Notes: generated from the letters alone by a model not told the origin. A DNA stretch of 6,466 nt from an uncultured Rikenellaceae bacterium (GCA_947054185.1 CAMRVW010000114.1:1-6466); one strand, 5' to 3'. Shown: positions 1-5,601, counted from the first letter of the stretch. Made by a program: numbers and translations.

Positions 1-272
1 TCGGCCCGAAGCTCCTCCACGCCAAAGTCACGGCACCCCAACCAATCCAAGGTGCCCCCTGTCTGTTTTACACACCACGCCCTCGACCTCCACGCCGATG
101 CGGCCGACCGCAGGTCGGCCCACACCCGAGGCCTGAGGGAACCGAAACCGCATACTTTTCCCTGTGCCGGGTTGAGGCACAAGGCCCGAGCGGCCCGAAG
201 CCTCCCCAAAAGGAGACCCGTAATCAGCAGAGCAATATATAGTACAGTGATAATGCACATTCCACCGTCCAT
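1..272 (-). CDS. possible small membrane protein, 3' end outside window
   Basis: A stop-free minus-strand frame runs from ATG at 272 to the left edge (90 residues visible, no stop). It begins MDGGMCIITVLYIALL and has one predicted membrane helix at about residues 5-23, followed by Arg-rich residues (GRLRAARA), which fits an N-out/C-in anchor. The purine-rich GGGGAGGAG lies directly before ATG 272; a second in-frame ATG at 260 is also possible. A promoter match sits about 50 bases upstream (321-352). Against a real gene: the part after the helix is rich in Trp, Arg, Ala and Cys, resembles no family I recognise, and overlaps several strong hairpins, so this may be non-coding or repeat DNA that happens to be open. 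Function unknown. Confidence 0.3.
   Translation of the reverse strand, partial: MDGGMCIITVLYIALLITGLLLGRLRAARALCLNPAQGKVCGFGSLRPRVWADLRSAASAWRSRAWCVKQTGGTLDWLGCRDFGVEELRA
32..56. repeat. inverted repeat GGCACC / GGTGCC
   Basis: Perfect 6-base arms at 32-37 and 51-56 with a 13-base loop. It is one of three closely spaced hairpins in the left-edge GC-rich stretch. No T-run follows on either strand, so it is not a standard intrinsic terminator. Confidence 0.45.
102..120. repeat. perfect 8-bp hairpin, 3-nt loop
   Basis: GGCCGACC (102-109), loop GCA (110-112), GGTCGGCC (113-120). This is a perfect GC-rich hairpin with no T-tract on either side. It could be a REP-like intergenic element or an RNA structure. 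It lies within the weak open frame 1-272, which argues mildly against that frame being protein-coding. Confidence 0.6.
160..184 (-). repeat. 9-bp hairpin in minus-strand RNA
   Basis: Arms 160-168 and 176-184 with a 7-base loop. Read on the minus strand, CCTTGTGCC pairs with GGCACAGGG, eight Watson-Crick pairs plus one G-U wobble. That wobble exists only in the minus-strand transcript (it would be C-A on the plus strand), weakly favouring minus-strand RNA folding. Confidence 0.45.
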
Positions 273-314
273 CTCCTCCCCGCCTTGCCCCCGCAGGCTC
301 GGCCCGAAGCTCCG

Positions 315-375
315 ACAGGCTAAAAGTACGTTACAGATGAACCCGGAGCAAACCGCAGCTTGGTTCACTGCCTGT
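315..375. promoter_or_regulatory. nested dyads around a minus-strand promoter
   Basis: Outer arms ACAGGC (315-320) and GCCTGT (370-375) enclose inner arms TGAACC (338-343) and GGTTCA (362-367). The inner stem extends with AGC (347-349) against GCT (358-360) plus a G-T pair. The inner dyad is centred on the -33 box of the promoter at 321-352, and the left outer arm falls where transcription would start. This geometry suits a repressor or activator site. It could alternatively fold as a hairpin in a transcript crossing the region. Confidence 0.4.
321..352 (-). promoter_or_regulatory. Bacteroidota-type promoter, minus strand
   Basis: On the minus strand TTTG (352-349), 20 bases, then TACTTTTA (328-321) matches TTTG-N20-TAnnTTTG except for the last base. 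Transcription would start near 314-316 and read leftward through the open frame starting at 272. Confidence 0.45.
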
Positions 376-543
376 TAGTGAAATTGCGCAACCAACCCCC
401 GCTTCATGTCTTTGGGCAGTAACGGAAACAAATGCCGACAAGGCAGTCGCTTTCCCGCAAACGTCAATACGACCCCCGCTAACACGTTTCCCAAAATAAA
501 GCAAAGATTCACAAATGGAGTCAGTGACTTCGTTATAAGGAGA

Positions 544-831
544 TTAATGAGAGGCAGAGTCTCCTTGCGATGTCTTATCGGTGCAGGTGGTGCAGTTGTT
601 GCTGCAAGAGGGGGTGCAACGGTCGGCCTCATCGTCGGGCAAGAGGCCAAGGGCGCGTTCCTCCTCGATGATTTCGGCGGTGGCGCACTTGAGTCCCCGT
701 TTTTTCATTTCGTCGTTTTCGCCCACCTCGCCCTGTATGTGGTGACCCTTGCGTATAAGCGTTATAGAGAGCCCCAACATGAGCAGGGAGGTAAAAATTA
801 CTGCTATCAGTACTGTAATAAGTGTTGTCAT
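544..831 (-). CDS. small single-pass membrane protein with Cys-rich tail
   Basis: This 95-residue protein has an N-terminal membrane helix at about residues 4-26 (LITVLIAVIFTSLLMLGLSI), then a basic LIRKGHH stretch. A charged linker follows, with NDEMKKRGLKCA around residues 39-50. The tail holds Cys72, Cys76, Cys80 and Cys83 (CxxxCxxxCxxC spacing), with Cys49 in the linker. The positive residues after the helix predict a cytoplasmic tail, where the cysteines could bind a metal or an Fe-S cluster; that role is inference. The layout recalls short membrane proteins such as NqrM, which supports Na+-NQR assembly through cysteines, but I cannot claim homology. The start is ATG 831, just downstream of a promoter match at 848-877, giving a very short AT-rich leader without Shine-Dalgarno. 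It is transcribed divergently from trkA. Antisense frames in this stretch lack plausible protein character. Confidence 0.7.
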   Translation of the reverse strand: MTTLITVLIAVIFTSLLMLGLSITLIRKGHHIQGEVGENDEMKKRGLKCATAEIIEEERALGLLPDDEADRCTPSCSNNCTTCTDKTSQGDSASH

Positions 832-847
832 AAATTAAAATTTTATA

Positions 848-877
848 CTAAGATACAAAACCCGATTGTCGTCCAAA
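848..877 (-). promoter_or_regulatory. promoter of the small membrane protein gene
   Basis: Minus-strand TTTG (877-874), an 18-base spacer, then TATCTTAG (855-848) is close to the Bacteroidota TAnnTTTG box. Transcription would start only about ten bases before ATG 831, in an AT-rich stretch. Confidence 0.5.
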
Positions 878-1047
878 CCACTCCCGCCGGCAAACCGAAC
901 ATTCGTCTTGGACACTTCCGCCTCAGCAGAAATTCTAAAGCCAAATCATTCCGTCTCAGTAACATAGTTATCCGTATCTGACTTAAGCCCAAACCACCCC
1001 CATCTCGGCAAAATTCACCAATCATCTTACTCGATAAATCCCCCTTC

Positions 1048-1078
1048 TTGGTTTTGCCTTCGCTTATTCGTATCTTTA
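1048..1078 (+). promoter_or_regulatory. promoter-like box 1 towards trkA
   Basis: TTG (1048-1050), a 20-base spacer, then TATCTTTA (1071-1078), one mismatch from TAnnTTTG. It is the weakest of the three aligned copies. Immediately downstream GTATCTT (1070-1076) can pair with AAGATAC (1092-1098), and AACC (1078-1081) with GGTT (1086-1089). Confidence 0.4.
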
Positions 1079-1124
1079 ACCTGTCGGTTTTAAGATACTC
1101 ACGCTCGGCAGAATCAAACACTCG

Positions 1125-1156
1125 TTTGCTTTTGCGCTCGCTTATTCGTATCTTTG
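1125..1156 (+). promoter_or_regulatory. promoter-like box 2 towards trkA
   Basis: TTTG (1125-1128), a 20-base spacer, then TATCTTTG (1149-1156), an exact match to the Bacteroidota -33/-7 consensus. Both elements sit in the right half of a palindromic repeat unit. Confidence 0.55.
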
Positions 1157-1197
1157 GCTATCGCCTTAGATACTCCGCCTCGGTCAACCAAATAAAA

Positions 1198-1229
1198 TTT
1201 GCTTGCCTCTCGGCTTATTCGTATCTTTG
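1198..1229 (+). promoter_or_regulatory. promoter-like box 3, proximal to trkA
   Basis: TTTG (1198-1201), a 20-base spacer, then TATCTTTG (1222-1229), an exact consensus match with the same geometry as box 2. Start of transcription would be near 1235, giving a trkA leader of about 113 bases. It is the nearest good promoter to trkA and the best candidate for the main one. An inverted copy of the box, CAAAGATA, lies at 1261-1268. Confidence 0.6.
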
Positions 1230-1291
1230 AACGTTAATTGGTGGTGACTGTTTGTCCCCGCAAAGATATGCAAATTTCGCGCCCCGCCGAG

Positions 1292-1330
1292 CCTCTTGTC
1301 CCACAAAATCACAGGGACGGGAGCAAGAGG
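1292..1330 (+). promoter_or_regulatory. trkA leader hairpin
   Basis: CCTCTTG (1292-1298) pairs with CAAGAGG (1324-1330), and TCCC (1299-1302) pairs with GGGA (1314-1317). The loop is 11 bases and the 3' side has a six-base bulge. The 3' arm is the only purine-rich, Shine-Dalgarno-like stretch before trkA, and its end lies 17 bases upstream of the ATG, so folding could hide it. No T-run follows, so this is not a typical terminator. A regulatory role is inferred. Confidence 0.45.
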
Positions 1331-1347
1331 GGTGAAAAGCGACATAT

Positions 1348-2688
1348 ATGAAGATAGTTATTGCAGGAGCCGGTCAGGTTGGCAGCCACCTGGCCCGTAT
1401 GCTCAGTGACGAGGTGCACGATATAGTGGTTATCGACGACGACCCCAAAAACATTGAAAATGTGAGCGGGTTTGCCGACATCATAACCATTACGGGCGAC
1501 GCCACCACTTTCGAGGCGCTGGCCAAGGCCGAGGTGTCGAAAGCCAATCTGTTCATTGCGGTGGGGCCCATCGAGAGCAAGAACATCATAGCCGCGACTC
1601 TTGCCAAGCAATTGGGGGCCAAAAAGTCCATCGCCCGCATAGACAACGACGAATATCTGCGTCCCAACAACAACGAGATATTCATAAACATGGGCATAGA
1701 CTATCTGTTTTACCCCGAGATGGTTGCCGCCGGCGAGGTGATAACCCTTCTGGGCAACACGGGTACCTCTGAATATGTCAACTTCTCGGGCGGCAAGCTG
1801 TCGTTGGTGGTGTTCAAGCTGGAATCGTCGTCGCCGCTCATAGACCACACACTGGCCGAGATGACCGCCCGCGCAGGCAAGATGAACTATCGCACGGTGG
1901 CCATATCGCGCAAGGGCAAGACCATTATACCCACCGGCTCCGACTCTTTCAAAGAGGACGACACCATATATATAATCACCGACCACAAGTCTATGAGCGA
2001 GTTGCTGGCGCTCTCGGGCCGGGACAATGTGAAGGTGCGCAACATGATGATATTGGGCGGCAGCAAGATAGGCCAGCGAGTGGCTCTGTCGCTTCAAAAC
2101 CAGGTCAACGTCAAGCTGGTGGACTATAACGAAGAGAAAGCCCACAAGCTTGCCGAGATGCTCGACCACACGCTGGTCATAGCCGAAGACGGGCGCAACA
2201 CCGAGGCCATGATAGAAGAGGATCTCGGGAGCATGGATGCCTTCGTGGCCGTTACAGGGCGCTCGGAGACCAACATACTGGCCGCCATGCTCGCCAAGAA
2301 GATGGGGGTCAAAAAAGTGATAGCCGAGATAGAGAACATAAACTATATATCGCTTGCCGAGAGCATGGGTATAGATACGGTCATAAACAAAAAGCTGACC
2401 ACCGCCAGCAGCATCTTCCGTTTCACCATGAACACCGACGTTCAGGCCATCAAGTGCCTCAACGGGTGCGATGCCGAGGTGTTGGAGTTTATCGCCAAGC
2501 CCGACAGCCACATAACCAAGATGCCGTTGCGCGACGTGCACTTCACGGCAGGGGCCACAGTGGGCGGCGTGGTGCGCGGCGACAAGGTGTTCATAGCCAC
2601 CGGCGATACCGAGATAAAGGCCTATGACAGGGTGGTGGTCTTCTCTCTGCCCGACGCCATATCGAAGATAGGACGCTTTTTCGAATAG
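1348..2688 (+). CDS. trkA: Trk potassium uptake system NAD-binding protein TrkA
   Basis: TrkA is the peripheral cytoplasmic subunit that binds NAD(H) and gates the TrkH/TrkG potassium channel. The 446 residues show the classic duplicated RCK layout. The first Rossmann domain begins MKIVIAGAGQVGSHLA (GxGxxG at residues 7-12), with Asp30/Asp31 at the end of strand two. A TrkA_C domain follows at about 143-222. The second Rossmann half starts at about 231 with NMMILGGSKIG and VKLVDYNEEKA (Asp259), and the last TrkA_C domain covers about 362-446. Length is normal for the family. ATG 1348 places the glycine loop directly at the N-terminus, so the start is secure; the leader lacks a near Shine-Dalgarno. 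No trkH lies next to it; the downstream gene is murA. There are no TTA, CTA or TCA codons. Confidence 0.95.
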   Translation: MKIVIAGAGQVGSHLARMLSDEVHDIVVIDDDPKNIENVSGFADIITITGDATTFEALAKAEVSKANLFIAVGPIESKNIIAATLAKQLGAKKSIARIDNDEYLRPNNNEIFINMGIDYLFYPEMVAAGEVITLLGNTGTSEYVNFSGGKLSLVVFKLESSSPLIDHTLAEMTARAGKMNYRTVAISRKGKTIIPTGSDSFKEDDTIYIITDHKSMSELLALSGRDNVKVRNMMILGGSKIGQRVALSLQNQVNVKLVDYNEEKAHKLAEMLDHTLVIAEDGRNTEAMIEEDLGSMDAFVAVTGRSETNILAAMLAKKMGVKKVIAEIENINYISLAESMGIDTVINKKLTTASSIFRFTMNTDVQAIKCLNGCDAEVLEFIAKPDSHITKMPLRDVHFTAGATVGGVVRGDKVFIATGDTEIKAYDRVVVFSLPDAISKIGRFFE

Positions 2689-2890
2689 ACGTTTAAATAT
2701 AGACCCTGCGATATTGTCTGCTGCGACAAGGACTAAGGCAAGAGGCCGGAGACACGCCGTAAGGCGTATGTGGCAAGGCCGATACGGCAAAGGTCACGCC
2801 GCAAAACGGAAAATACGACAACCGAAGGCCCGGAATGACGCAAGCAGGCAGGCTGAACAAGAGTAACAATATAAAGCAAAAAATAGAACC
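2689..2890. other. trkA-murA intergenic region
   Basis: A 202-base gap with no clear TAnnTTTG promoter. A short hairpin, ACGCC (2754-2758), loop GTAA, GGCGT (2763-2767), has a GNRA-type tetraloop. GGCAAGG/GGCAAAG repeats follow at about 2772 and 2786. A 32-codon basic open frame starts at ATG 2768 and stops at 2866 (MWQGRYGKGHAAKRKIRQP...), but it resembles nothing known to me. The 25 bases before murA are A-rich (AACAATATAAAG), typical of a Bacteroidota leader. murA may be read from trkA or from a promoter I do not recognise. Confidence 0.4.
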
Positions 2891-4195
2891 ATGGCGACAT
2901 TTGAAGTGAGAGGCGGACGCCCTTTGAGCGGCGAGATAACGCCTCAGGGAGCCAAGAACGAGGCATTGGAGGTGTTGTGCGCCGTTCTGCTCACCCCTGA
3001 AAAGGTGACAATATCCAACATACCCAACATAGTCGACGTTATGAAGCTCATAGAGCTGTTGGGCAAGATGGGTGTTGAGGTCGAGAAGATAGACCGCCAC
3101 ACCTATTCGTTCACGGCGCGTAACATAGACTGGAACTATATCGAGAGCGACGATTACCGCAGGAATATCGCCAAGTCGCGTGGCGCGGTGATGGTGCTGG
3201 GGCCGCTGCTGGCACGGTTCGGACGCGGTTATGCCCCCAAGCCCGGAGGCGACAAGATAGGCCGCCGCCGCCTGGACACCCACTTCATAGGCTTCGAGAA
3301 GCTCGGCGCGCGGTTCAGTTACGATGCGGGGGAGTCGCACTTCAAGGTTGAGGCCGACAAGCTCAAGGGCGCATACATGCTGCTCGACGAGGCGTCGGTC
3401 ACCGGCACGGCCAACATAGTGATGGCTGCGGTGTTGGCAGAGGGCACCACCACCATATATAACGCCGCATGCGAGCCTTACATACAACAGCTCTGCCGCA
3501 TGCTCTGCCGCATGGGCGCGCGCATAAGCGGCATAGGCTCCAACCTGCTGGTGATAGAGGGTGTCACCTCGTTGCACGGCACCGACCACCGTATGCTCCC
3601 CGACATGATAGAGGTGGGCAGCTTCATAGGCATGGCGGCCATGACACGCTCTGAGATAACCATAAAGGATGTGTCGTACGGCAACCTGGGCATCATACCC
3701 CAGCAGTTCGAGCGCATGGGCATCCTCTTCGAGCAGAGGGGCGACGATATATACATACCCGCCCGCGACAGTTACCAGATAGAGAGCTTTATAGACGGCT
3801 CCATCATGACCATTGCCGATGCTCCGTGGCCGGGCCTGACCCCCGACCTGTTGTCGGTGATGCTTGTGGTGGCCACACAGGCCAAGGGCACGGTGCTCAT
3901 ACACCAGAAGATGTTCGAGAGCCGCCTCTTCTTCGTCGACAAGCTCATAGACATGGGTGCACAGATAATATTGTGCGACCCTCACCGCGCCACCGTCATA
4001 GGCCACAACCACCAGATAAGGCTGCGTCCGTCGGTGATGTCGTCGCCCGACATACGTGCCGGCGTGGCCCTGCTCATAGCCGCCATGTCGGCCGACGGCA
4101 AGAGCGTCATACAGAACGTCGAGCAGATAGACCGCGGATATGAAGAGATAGACACGCGCCTGAATGCCTTGGGCGCCGACATACGCAGAATATAA
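2891..4195 (+). CDS. murA: UDP-N-acetylglucosamine 1-carboxyvinyltransferase MurA
   Basis: MurA transfers enolpyruvate from PEP to UDP-GlcNAc, the first committed step of peptidoglycan synthesis, in the cytoplasm. The 434 residues form the two-domain EPT fold. Seen: Lys22-Asn23 in GAKNEAL; Arg97 in SRGAVMVLGPLLARFG (E. coli Arg91); the active-site loop PGGDKIGRRRLDTH at 118-131; Asp319 in WPGLTPDL (E. coli Asp305, general base); Arg389 in DIRAG (E. coli Arg397 region). The residue matching catalytic Cys115 is Asp121. Asp at this site occurs in naturally fosfomycin-insensitive MurA (Mycobacterium, Chlamydia), so the enzyme is expected to be active but not alkylated by the drug. ATG 2891 starts right at the conserved N-terminus. 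The GH13 gene follows after 12 bases. Isoleucine codons are 37 ATA, 5 ATC and 1 ATT. Confidence 0.97.
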   Translation: MATFEVRGGRPLSGEITPQGAKNEALEVLCAVLLTPEKVTISNIPNIVDVMKLIELLGKMGVEVEKIDRHTYSFTARNIDWNYIESDDYRRNIAKSRGAVMVLGPLLARFGRGYAPKPGGDKIGRRRLDTHFIGFEKLGARFSYDAGESHFKVEADKLKGAYMLLDEASVTGTANIVMAAVLAEGTTTIYNAACEPYIQQLCRMLCRMGARISGIGSNLLVIEGVTSLHGTDHRMLPDMIEVGSFIGMAAMTRSEITIKDVSYGNLGIIPQQFERMGILFEQRGDDIYIPARDSYQIESFIDGSIMTIADAPWPGLTPDLLSVMLVVATQAKGTVLIHQKMFESRLFFVDKLIDMGAQIILCDPHRATVIGHNHQIRLRPSVMSSPDIRAGVALLIAAMSADGKSVIQNVEQIDRGYEEIDTRLNALGADIRRI

Positions 4196-4207
4196 CATAT
4201 TGAAGCC

Positions 4208-5464
4208 ATGTTCGAAAATAAAACGATATACGAGGTAAACATACGTCAATACACCCCCGAAGGCACCTTCGCCGCCTTCTCGGAGCATCTGGAGCGGTTG
4301 CGTGACCTTGGAGTGGGTGTGTTGTGGTTCATGCCCATATATCCCATAGGGGTGCCCAATCGCAAAGGTACGCTCGGCAGCTATTACTCCATATCGGACT
4401 ATAAGGGGGTCAACCCCGAGTTCGGCACGGCGGACGACTTCAGGGCGCTTGTCGACAAGGCCCACGCCATGGGCATGTACGTGCTGCTTGACATGGTGTG
4501 CAACCACACGGCCTGGGACAACGTATGGCTCAAAGAGGGGCACACCGACTGGTATGTCACCGACCGTGACGGCAATGTGGTATCGCCGTTCGACTGGACC
4601 GACACCGCCAAGCTCAATTACAGCAACCACTATATGAGGATGGCCATGATAGATGCCATGGAGTATTGGGTGACAGAGTTCGGTGTTGACGGCTTCCGCG
4701 AAGATATGGCGGGCCTTGTGCCGCTCGACTTCTGGCAGCAGGCCATAGAACACCTCCGCAGGCTTAAGCCCGACATATTCATGCTCGGCGAGGTTGAAGA
4801 CCCGGCCTTCGACGGTGACGGGCTTTTCGACGCCACATACGCATGGGAGTTCGGTCACCTTATGGAGCGGGTGGCAGGCGGCAGATACGGGGCCGATGAG
4901 CTTCGGGCGCGCCTCGACTATGAGCGCGACACATTCCCTTCGCGTGCCGGACGACTGCGTTTCACCTCCAACCACGACGAAAACAGCTGGAGCGGCTCTG
5001 AGTATGAGCGCATGGGCGATGCGGCACATGCCATGGCGGCCCTTACGTTCGTTGTTCCCTCCATACCGCTCATATACTCGGGTCAGGAGGCAGGAGAGAG
5101 GCGGCGTATAGAGTTTTTCGACAAAGACCTGATAGACTGGAGCGGCCTTGAGGGCATGACAGCCTTTTACCGTCCGTTGTGTCGGCTCAAAAGCAGCCTG
5201 TCGGCCTTGCGCTCGGGCACGGAGTGTGCGCCGGTCGAGTACATATCGTCGTCGCAACCCGAAAATGTGCTGGCATTCAAGCGCAAAGACGGCACCTCCA
5301 CCCTCATAGCCGTCTTTAACATGACGCCATACCACATACAGCCCGCCTTTTACGACGACGACTATACCGGCACATACAACAAGCTGTGGCACGGACCCAC
5401 AGAGCTTTACGGCGGCAGATACGACCCGTTCGCACCGTGGGAGTTCAAGATATACTATAAATAA
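4208..5464 (+). CDS. GH13 alpha-amylase-family glycoside hydrolase, cytoplasmic
   Basis: The 418-residue GH13 (beta/alpha)8-barrel enzyme should act on alpha-glucans or related alpha-glucosides with a retaining mechanism. All conserved regions are visible: region I DMVCNH (95-100), region II GFRED with nucleophile Asp166, region III LGEVED with acid/base Glu195, and region IV SNHDEN with His256-Asp257. The loop IPLIYSGQEAG (286-296) is typical. The protein starts directly at the barrel (IYEVNIRQYTPEGTF), with no signal peptide or lipobox, so it is cytoplasmic, unlike the outer-surface amylase SusG. Domain B is short. A small C-terminal beta domain (about 340-418) ends the chain. The catalytic set is intact; hydrolase, transglycosylase or isomerase specificity cannot be told. 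Its start lies 12 bases after the murA stop, so the two are probably co-transcribed. Confidence 0.92.
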   Translation: MFENKTIYEVNIRQYTPEGTFAAFSEHLERLRDLGVGVLWFMPIYPIGVPNRKGTLGSYYSISDYKGVNPEFGTADDFRALVDKAHAMGMYVLLDMVCNHTAWDNVWLKEGHTDWYVTDRDGNVVSPFDWTDTAKLNYSNHYMRMAMIDAMEYWVTEFGVDGFREDMAGLVPLDFWQQAIEHLRRLKPDIFMLGEVEDPAFDGDGLFDATYAWEFGHLMERVAGGRYGADELRARLDYERDTFPSRAGRLRFTSNHDENSWSGSEYERMGDAAHAMAALTFVVPSIPLIYSGQEAGERRRIEFFDKDLIDWSGLEGMTAFYRPLCRLKSSLSALRSGTECAPVEYISSSQPENVLAFKRKDGTSTLIAVFNMTPYHIQPAFYDDDYTGTYNKLWHGPTELYGGRYDPFAPWEFKIYYK

Positions 5465-5521
5465 AAGTCCGCCCGGGTCAACCGCCCCACCAATCTTCCA
5501 ATTACCCTCTTTATATGGGAC

Positions 5522-5549
5522 GGGTCAGGCAATCTCTTGCCTGTGACTC
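5522..5549. terminator. strong hairpin between convergent genes, possible terminator
   Basis: GGGTCAGGCAA (5522-5532), loop TCTC (5533-5536), then TTGCC and TGACTC (5537-5549) with a two-base bulge. This gives eleven pairs including one G-U. It sits 58 bases after the GH13 stop and 53 bases after the end of the minus-strand gene, the usual place for a shared terminator, but neither side has a T-run. A further outer pairing, AGTCCG (5466-5471) with CGGACT (5553-5558), could enclose it. Confidence 0.4.
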
Positions 5550-5601
5550 GAACGGACTCTGATACAAAACCCTAAAAGATATCGCAACGCCGCCTTACGC
5601 C

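Larger units (their letters stand above)
916..1230 (+). repeat. degenerate tandem array of promoter-bearing palindromic units
   Basis: Four related units fill most of the gap between the 95-residue gene and trkA. Each starts with a CTCGGCAGAATC-like string (about 922, 1004, 1104 and 1179) and ends with GCTTATTCGTATCTTT-like sequence. That 16-base string is exact at 1062-1077, 1140-1155 and 1213-1228 (steps of 78 and 73 bases). The first unit is decayed (TTATCCGTATCTG, 968-980). Units are imperfect palindromes: AAGATAC 1092-1098 with GTATCTT 1148-1154 around CAAAC/GTTTG (1115-1128), and AGATAC 1168-1173 with GTATCT 1221-1226 around CAAAT/ATTTG (1189-1201). I recall similar promoter-associated repeats in Bacteroides genomes but could not check. 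Short open frames here are by-products of the repeats. Confidence 0.75.

Noticed and set aside
315..375. Riboswitch or tmRNA/RNase P fragment
   Set aside because: The stems are real, but no conserved core of known riboswitches, tmRNA or RNase P RNA is present, so a promoter-operator reading fits better.
406..981. 191-codon plus-strand frame over the small membrane gene; an AAGGAG lies just before ATG 547
   Set aside because: Its translation is low-complexity and lacks family features, while the minus-strand frame has a clear helix, Cys motif and promoter. The ribosome-like site is probably chance.
843..1121. 92-codon minus-strand frame upstream of the small membrane gene
   Set aside because: It overlaps the promoter at 848-877 and the repeat array, and has no recognisable protein character.
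1048..1230. 60-codon plus-strand frame in the intergenic array
   Set aside because: It is made of the repeated promoter units (SLIRIF repeats in translation), so repeats explain it without coding.
916..1230. CRISPR array
   Set aside because: Units are imperfect palindromes with variable, related spacers and embedded promoter boxes, not constant short repeats with unique spacers; no cas genes are present.
1309..2790. 493-codon minus-strand open frame antisense to trkA
   Set aside because: Same cause: a mirror frame of trkA, with no recognisable protein features.
2693..5392. 899-codon minus-strand open frame antisense to murA and GH13
   Set aside because: It is the exact reverse-complement frame of two well-recognised genes, open only because they avoid TTA, CTA and TCA. 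Its His/Tyr/Val-rich translation shows no domain.
5537..5565. TTCGAGT on the minus strand resembling a tRNA T-loop
   Set aside because: The flanking five bases do not pair into a T-stem and no acceptor, D or anticodon arms can be built around it.
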